Source of the DNA: Propionibacteriaceae bacterium
GTDB taxonomy: Bacteria; Actinomycetota; Actinomycetes; Propionibacteriales; Propionibacteriaceae
Reading direction: 5' to 3'
NCBI GenBank assembly: GCA_027492545.1
Contig: JAPUEL010000008.1
Location: 17,222 to 81,221, forward strand
Length of the DNA stretch: 64,000 nt
Shown here: piece after piece, positions 59,800-64,000 of the stretch
Layout: every line of letters starts with the position of its first letter
Position numbering within the stretch: the first letter of the stretch is position 1
Translations under genes and position numbers: made by a program
The notes under the pieces: generated by a model
Seen by the model: the letters and a program-made list of their open reading frames with translations, nothing else
What the model was told of the DNA's origin: nothing
Database searches by the model: none

Positions 59800-61770
59800 T
59801 TAGAGCAGGAGGAACCCGCGGCTGAGCAGCCAGCTGAGCCAGAGCGTCGACGCCACGGCGACGATCGTCAGCGCCACCCGGTGCCCCAGGGCCCCGGTGC
59901 CCCGCACCCAGGCGCGGACGATCAGCACAACCAGGACGACGGTGGCCAGAGCGGCGACGAGGGGCAGCGCCCACAACGGGAGCGCCCACCGGGGCACGCC
60001 GAAGCCGAGGATGAGCGATTCAGTCCTGAACGCCACAAGGAACAGAGCCCCGACGAAGGCCAGGTGCGCCACCGCGGCCACGAGGGCGGTGGGCACCGCC
60101 CAGGCCGGAGCCTGACGTCGGCGTCGGATCAGGGTCACTGCGCCGTAGACCAACGTGCCGACGAGCACTGCGAGGCACAGCGCCACCACCGCCAGGTCGA
60201 TCGGCTGACGCTCCAGCCTCACGTCCCGGTTGGCGAGATAGAAGGCCGGGGTGGGGTGGATGTCGTCGGAGGTGAGGAAGACGGTCGGTTCCATGCCCGG
60301 GATGCAGCCCGAGTCCGGCTCGGTGGTCGGCTCCTGCAGGAACGTGGCGGCGATACTCGCTGGACAATCGTCGATCGAGTTCTGCCACACCACCCCATGC
60401 CCCATGGTCGGGAACGTGAAGGAGAACGAGCGCGGGAGGCCGGGCGCGGCGAGGTCGGCGTTGACTGACGGGGTGACGGGGTCACGGCCGCCGGACATCA
60501 GCAGGGTGGGGATGTCGCTGCGGACCAGTTCGTTCTCGACGGCGGTCACGGAGGACACGGGCCACGCCGCGCAGTCGTCCTCCAGCCCTCCGACCGGGAA
60601 CAGCGATGCGAGCGGATCGGTGGGAGCCGACGACGGGGTGGCGTTGTCATAGAACGACACCTCCTCCGCGCAGTCGATCGACCAGCGCAGCCCTTCGGTC
60701 AGATTGTCGAGCCAGTCCAGCTGGTTCTGCGCCAGCGGCAGGGCCACGTCGGTGTTGCCGCGTGCCAGCTGATCAATGATGAACGGGAGCGCGCGGGTGA
60801 GGTTGCCGTCGTAGAGCGCATCGAACAGTCCGTCCATCACGGCGTCCTCGTCCAAGGTCACCGAGATCGGCGATCCATCCACGGGAGAGCTGGCCGAGAC
60901 TGTCGCGGGGGACTCCCGCACGCGGTCGACGAGTGTCAGGAGGCTGGCCTCGAGGTCCGGATAGTTGGCGGCGCACGCGGCGTCCTGAGCGCATCCGTCC
61001 AGTAGGGCCCGGAACGAGCCGGCGAACCCTTGGTCCAGCGCGAGATGCAGGTTCGCGTTGGGCGGGTAGACGCCGTCGAGGATGACGGCGCGGAGGCCTT
61101 CGGGCTGGTCGCGCATGGTCGTGAGCGCGAGGCGGGTGCCGTACGAGATCCCGTAGAGGTTCCACTCGTCGTAGCCGAGCAGAGTGCGCAGGTCGGCCAG
61201 GTCCGCCGCGCTCTCGCTGCTGATGTACGCGGCGAGGTCCACGCCCTCGGCGGTCAGGCGTTCGTGGCACTCGGCGATGCCGGCCAGCCAGGAGGCGTCG
61301 TCGTCCTCCAGTCGACCCTCGCTGATCCGGTTGGCCGTGTCCAGCTCCGGACAGTCGAGGGTGGGCTCGGACATGGCGTCGCCCCGCTGCTCGACGACGA
61401 CGATGTCGCGGTGGTCGGCCGCCCAGTCCGCGTAGTCGAGGAAGTACCAGAGCGAGGAGAACGACCCCGCGCCCGGACCGCCCGAGGTGGGGAACACGAG
61501 GGGATCAGGCTCGGGGGTGGACGATCGGCTGGAGATGTAGGCCACCGGAAGCTGGACGATGCGTTCACTCCCCCCTCCTCGCGTCTCGGGCACCGTCAAC
61601 ACGCCACATCGAACGCGCGCAGAGTGTTCGGCGGGAATCTCGACGGGGCAGTCGCCCCATTCGAAGGTCGCCGTCGGAGCCGCCGAGGCGGGTGCTAACG
61701 GTGTCATGGCGAGTGTGAATGCAGCCCCGACGAGGAGCGAAGCCGCACGGAAGGATCCCCCGATGCCCAT
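59800..61770 (-). CDS. Exported alpha/beta hydrolase (tripeptidyl aminopeptidase-like) with C-terminal helices
   Basis: A 656-residue protein. A signal peptide (LLVGAAFTLAMTPLAPASA) leads to an alpha/beta hydrolase: the oxyanion region VFPTSGGPGAGSFS, the nucleophile elbow LYGISYGTRLA, PTLLMSGGRDPVTPSVNADL (Asp) and FPTMGHGVVW (His), the TAP-like peptidase arrangement. The last 180 residues carry four membrane helices (LAVVALCLAVLVGTLVYGAV, PTALVAAVAHLAFVGALFLV, LPLWALPLVAALATVVLVVL, VALTIVAVASTLWLSWLLS). So it is a membrane-tethered extracellular hydrolase, probably a peptidase. I start at ATG 61770; a longer frame lacks a signal peptide at its start. Confidence 0.8.
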   Translation of the reverse strand: MGIGGSFRAASLLVGAAFTLAMTPLAPASAAPTATFEWGDCPVEIPAEHSARVRCGVLTVPETRGGGSERIVQLPVAYISSRSSTPEPDPLVFPTSGGPGAGSFSSLWYFLDYADWAADHRDIVVVEQRGDAMSEPTLDCPELDTANRISEGRLEDDDASWLAGIAECHERLTAEGVDLAAYISSESAADLADLRTLLGYDEWNLYGISYGTRLALTTMRDQPEGLRAVILDGVYPPNANLHLALDQGFAGSFRALLDGCAQDAACAANYPDLEASLLTLVDRVRESPATVSASSPVDGSPISVTLDEDAVMDGLFDALYDGNLTRALPFIIDQLARGNTDVALPLAQNQLDWLDNLTEGLRWSIDCAEEVSFYDNATPSSAPTDPLASLFPVGGLEDDCAAWPVSSVTAVENELVRSDIPTLLMSGGRDPVTPSVNADLAAPGLPRSFSFTFPTMGHGVVWQNSIDDCPASIAATFLQEPTTEPDSGCIPGMEPTVFLTSDDIHPTPAFYLANRDVRLERQPIDLAVVALCLAVLVGTLVYGAVTLIRRRRQAPAWAVPTALVAAVAHLAFVGALFLVAFRTESLILGFGVPRWALPLWALPLVAALATVVLVVLIVRAWVRGTGALGHRVALTIVAVASTLWLSWLLSRGFLLL

Positions 61771-62002
61771 GGGGCGATCATGGCACCGCGCCGCACCCGG
61801 TGGAGGCCGTTTCGACGGTGGCCGCCGGTGCCCAGGCCGGGGGCGGTGCCCTGACCTGAGCCGGGGCGGATATTGGTGTGCCGCGAAACCAATCGTCCGA
61901 AGGGGGGTTGGGGTGGAGGTCTTGGCTTCGCGACCGCCTCCCGCCCAGCCTTGCCGGCCACCGACGAGAACACAACCATCAACGCATGCGACGATTGAAC
62001 CC

Positions 62003-63139
62003 GTGACCGCACCCTCCTTCGACGTGGCCGTGGCCGGGCTCGGCCCCGCCGGGCGGGCCCTCGCCTCGCGGTGCGCGGCGCACGGGCTGCGGGTGCTCGC
62101 CGTCGACCCCCACCCCGACGCCCATTGGAAGCCCACCTACGGCATCTGGGGCGATGAACTGGGCGCGCTGCCGGAGTCGGTGGTCCGCTCCCGCATCCCG
62201 CACCCCGAACTGCGGGTGCACGGGACCTACCCGCTCCCCCGCGACTACCTCGTCCTCGACAACACCGCCCTCCAGGCCGCCCTGCCGCTCGACGGGGTGG
62301 AGATCCGCCGCGCCCGGCTGACCGACGACGGGGTCTCGGACCTGCACGACGAGGCCCGCGTCGTCGTCGATGCCCGCGGGGCCAGACCAGACGGAATCAT
62401 CCCCAACGACCCCTCCCCGGCCCAGACCGCGTTCGGGATAGTGCTGCCCGCCGGCGCCGCCGAACCGGCGCTGCAGGGGGCGCCGGCGTTCCTCATGGAC
62501 TGGCGCACCGACTGGTCCGCGGACCCGCACCCCCATGGCACGCCGACCTTCCTGTACGCCATCCCGCTGGGCGACGGCGAGGTGCTGCTCGAGGAGACCT
62601 GCCTGGCCGCGGCGCCCGGGCTGCCCATCCCCGAGCTCAAGGCGAGGCTGCGCCGTCGGCTGGTGTCGCGGGGGGTTCCGGAGTCCGCCGTCGACCACCC
62701 CCGTGAGCGCGAGGTGGTGCGCATCCCGATGCGCGGCCGCGGCTGGCCCGCCCCGCCCGGCACCATCGCGCTCGGCACCGCCGGGCGGGCCGGCAACCTG
62801 GTCACCGGCTACTCGGTGGCGCATTCCCTGGCCCGCGCCGAACCCCTTGCGCGCGAGCTCGCCTCAGGCCGCATCCCCACCGACGCCGACCCGCGCACCC
62901 CGGCCGATGCCTTCCGCGAGATGGGCCTGCGCGCCCTGCTCCGGCTGGACGTCGACGGCACCCTGGCGCTCTTCGACGCGTTCGGCAGGCTCCCGGGCAG
63001 GGCCCAGCGCGACTTCATGTTGCGCGACTCCACCGCCCCCGGCCTCGCCGCCGCCATGTGGGGGATGTTCGCCCGGATGCCGGCATCGGGCAAGGGGAAG
63101 CTGATCGCCGCGACCCTCGGCCCGCGCCGCCGAGCCTGA
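62003..63139 (+). CDS. crtY: Lycopene cyclase
   Basis: A 378-residue FAD/NAD(P)-binding protein of the CrtY/lycopene cyclase family: the dinucleotide site DVAVAGLGPAGRALASRCAA (residues 6-25), PTYGIWGDELGALPE typical of CrtY, FLMDWRTDWS, LYAIPLGDGEVLLEETCL, and GTAGRAGNLVTGYSVAHSLA. It should close the ends of lycopene to beta-ionone rings in carotenoid synthesis. The start is a GTG at 62003 with a weak ribosome site. It is not in an operon with other carotenoid genes in this window. Confidence 0.88.
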   Translation: MTAPSFDVAVAGLGPAGRALASRCAAHGLRVLAVDPHPDAHWKPTYGIWGDELGALPESVVRSRIPHPELRVHGTYPLPRDYLVLDNTALQAALPLDGVEIRRARLTDDGVSDLHDEARVVVDARGARPDGIIPNDPSPAQTAFGIVLPAGAAEPALQGAPAFLMDWRTDWSADPHPHGTPTFLYAIPLGDGEVLLEETCLAAAPGLPIPELKARLRRRLVSRGVPESAVDHPREREVVRIPMRGRGWPAPPGTIALGTAGRAGNLVTGYSVAHSLARAEPLARELASGRIPTDADPRTPADAFREMGLRALLRLDVDGTLALFDAFGRLPGRAQRDFMLRDSTAPGLAAAMWGMFARMPASGKGKLIAATLGPRRRA

Positions 63140-63192
63140 CCGGGGCATCGGCACCCGCACGAGGCCACGCCGTCGCTCCCGTGGCTGACCGC

Positions 63193-63870
63193 TCAGCGGC
63201 GGCGGGGCCGACGCCCCCGGGCGGCAGGACGCGGCGGGTGCGGGGCGCGGCGGGCCGGCTTCGCCTTGGCCGGCTGCTTGGTGGCCTCCTCTGCGCCGCC
63301 CTGGCGCGCGGTGCGGTCCCGTGCCGTGCGTGAGCTGTCCGCTGACCGGCCGCGCACCACCCCGATGAACTCCTCGATCGACTCAAGCTCGTTGTCGGCG
63401 CGCCATGCCAGTGCCACCGTCGTGGGGGGTGCGTCGACGACGGGGAGGTAGACCATGTCGCGGCGGCTGCCCGAACGGGCGATCGACATCGGCACCCGCA
63501 GCACGGCCGCCGAGTAGCTCGCCAGCTCGATGCTCTCGGGCTCGGCGTCCTCGATCACCCGGACGTCGGCCAGATCCTCGGCCGTCACCTCGTCGAGCGC
63601 GGCGAGCAGGAAGTCCTTCGACATCCACGCCACCGGCGCCTCGTCGTAGAGGGGGATGGCGTGTAGGCCCTCGGTGTCGACGGGGAGGCGGACGAAGCAC
63701 ATGTCGACGTCGCCCTCGACGACGGCGCGCCGCTGCCCGGCCACCGGCACCTCGACCAGCTCCAACGCCACGGTCGGGAACCGCTCGGCCCAGATCCGCC
63801 GCCACTTCGTGACCGTGACCCCGGGCACGAACCCGACGCGCAGCCCGGGGAGGTTCGACGGTGTGGTCAC
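63193..63870 (-). CDS. LysR-type substrate-binding domain protein lacking the HTH
   Basis: A 225-residue protein whose first 170 residues match the effector-binding domain of LysR regulators (LRVGFVPGVTVTKWRRIWAE, GDVDMCFVRLPVDTEGLHAI, and DMVYLPVVDAPPTTVALAWR). The DNA-binding winged helix that should come first is missing. The C-terminus is a basic Lys/Arg/Ala/Pro-rich tail (QPAKAKPARRAPHPPRPAAR) that could bind nucleic acid non-specifically. The start is a GTG at 63870. It may be an orphan effector-binding domain. The remaining 130 bases to the window edge hold no gene I can support. Confidence 0.75.
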   Translation of the reverse strand: MTTPSNLPGLRVGFVPGVTVTKWRRIWAERFPTVALELVEVPVAGQRRAVVEGDVDMCFVRLPVDTEGLHAIPLYDEAPVAWMSKDFLLAALDEVTAEDLADVRVIEDAEPESIELASYSAAVLRVPMSIARSGSRRDMVYLPVVDAPPTTVALAWRADNELESIEEFIGVVRGRSADSSRTARDRTARQGGAEEATKQPAKAKPARRAPHPPRPAARGRRPRRR

Positions 63871-64000
63871 GCGCGCAGGCTACCCCACCGTGCCGGCCCA
63901 CACCCAGGAACCCACGCGCCGCCGACCGCCCCGGGTCTAGTGGTCGTCACCGTTGGTTCGCCAAGGGTCTAGCCGGCCCAGGCACGCACATTGCATCGTT

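Noticed and set aside
63871..64000. tRNA gene or promoter at the right edge
   Set aside because: No cloverleaf or conserved TpsiC (GGTTCGA) context with paired arms could be built; no open frame is supported.

Overview
The window looks like chromosome from a high-GC actinobacterium, probably in or near the Propionibacteriales. The evidence is strong GC bias at third codon positions, several apparently leaderless promoters (a -10 box 6-7 nt before the start codon), sdhCAB of the actinobacterial b558 type, a lycopene cyclase, and a remnant of a BREX type 2 PglZ. I see no rRNA, tRNA or CRISPR array. Housekeeping genes (transaldolase, sdhCAB, RIO kinase, lycopene cyclase, short-chain dehydrogenases, SRPBCC proteins) are interrupted by blocks of defence and conflict genes. 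Layout: 0-2.6 kb holds an HNH protein, a 19-bp tandem repeat, a DUF488 protein and an NAD(P)H-dehydrogenase-like SDR. 2.9-7.0 kb holds an overlapping MntA-HepT-primase/helicase (TOTE-like) operon and a RelE/YefM pair. 7.3-19.2 kb holds a giant SF1 helicase-nuclease, an AAA/DUF4143 ATPase preceded by 23-bp repeats, a DUF1579-like protein, a NERD-UvrD helicase, transaldolase and an AlbA_2 regulator. 19.3-24.5 kb holds the RIO kinase, PadR with a membrane partner, and an XRE/ImmA/PIN operon followed by a 57-residue HTH protein. 24.6-28.9 kb holds a GmrSD-like DUF262 protein, a wHTH/nuclease-like protein and a hypothetical; sdhBAC runs leftward at 28.9-32.4 kb. At 32.6-34.3 kb an IS1380-family element abuts a 154-bp duplicate of the DUF262 gene start. 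At 34.8-43.0 kb lies a type I restriction-modification operon (hsdM, rhuM, two half-hsdS genes, a GIY-YIG protein, a small ORF, hsdR). The two hsdS halves meet at an (AG)8 tract, and loss of one unit would fuse them in frame. The scarred zone at 43.0-43.9 kb contains a pglZ 3' end and a Fic/HsdR chimera. 44-53 kb holds a secreted nuclease, a DinB-ankyrin protein, a DUF4230 protein, a Fic protein, a polysaccharide deacetylase, two SRPBCC proteins, a deletion-fused remnant of 10-methyl fatty acid genes, and an SDR. At 53.4-58.1 kb a three-gene operon encodes an HNH-AAA ATPase fusion, a second HNH protein and a patatin-like phospholipase; this is the best candidate for an undescribed defence system. 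The right end has a VOC protein, an exported LPXTG-tailed protein, an exported hydrolase, a lycopene cyclase and a LysR-type effector domain. Three families of intergenic palindromes or repeats (50-bp x4, 83-bp x2, 23-bp tandem) lie between these modules. Family names come from reading the proteins; no database search was run.
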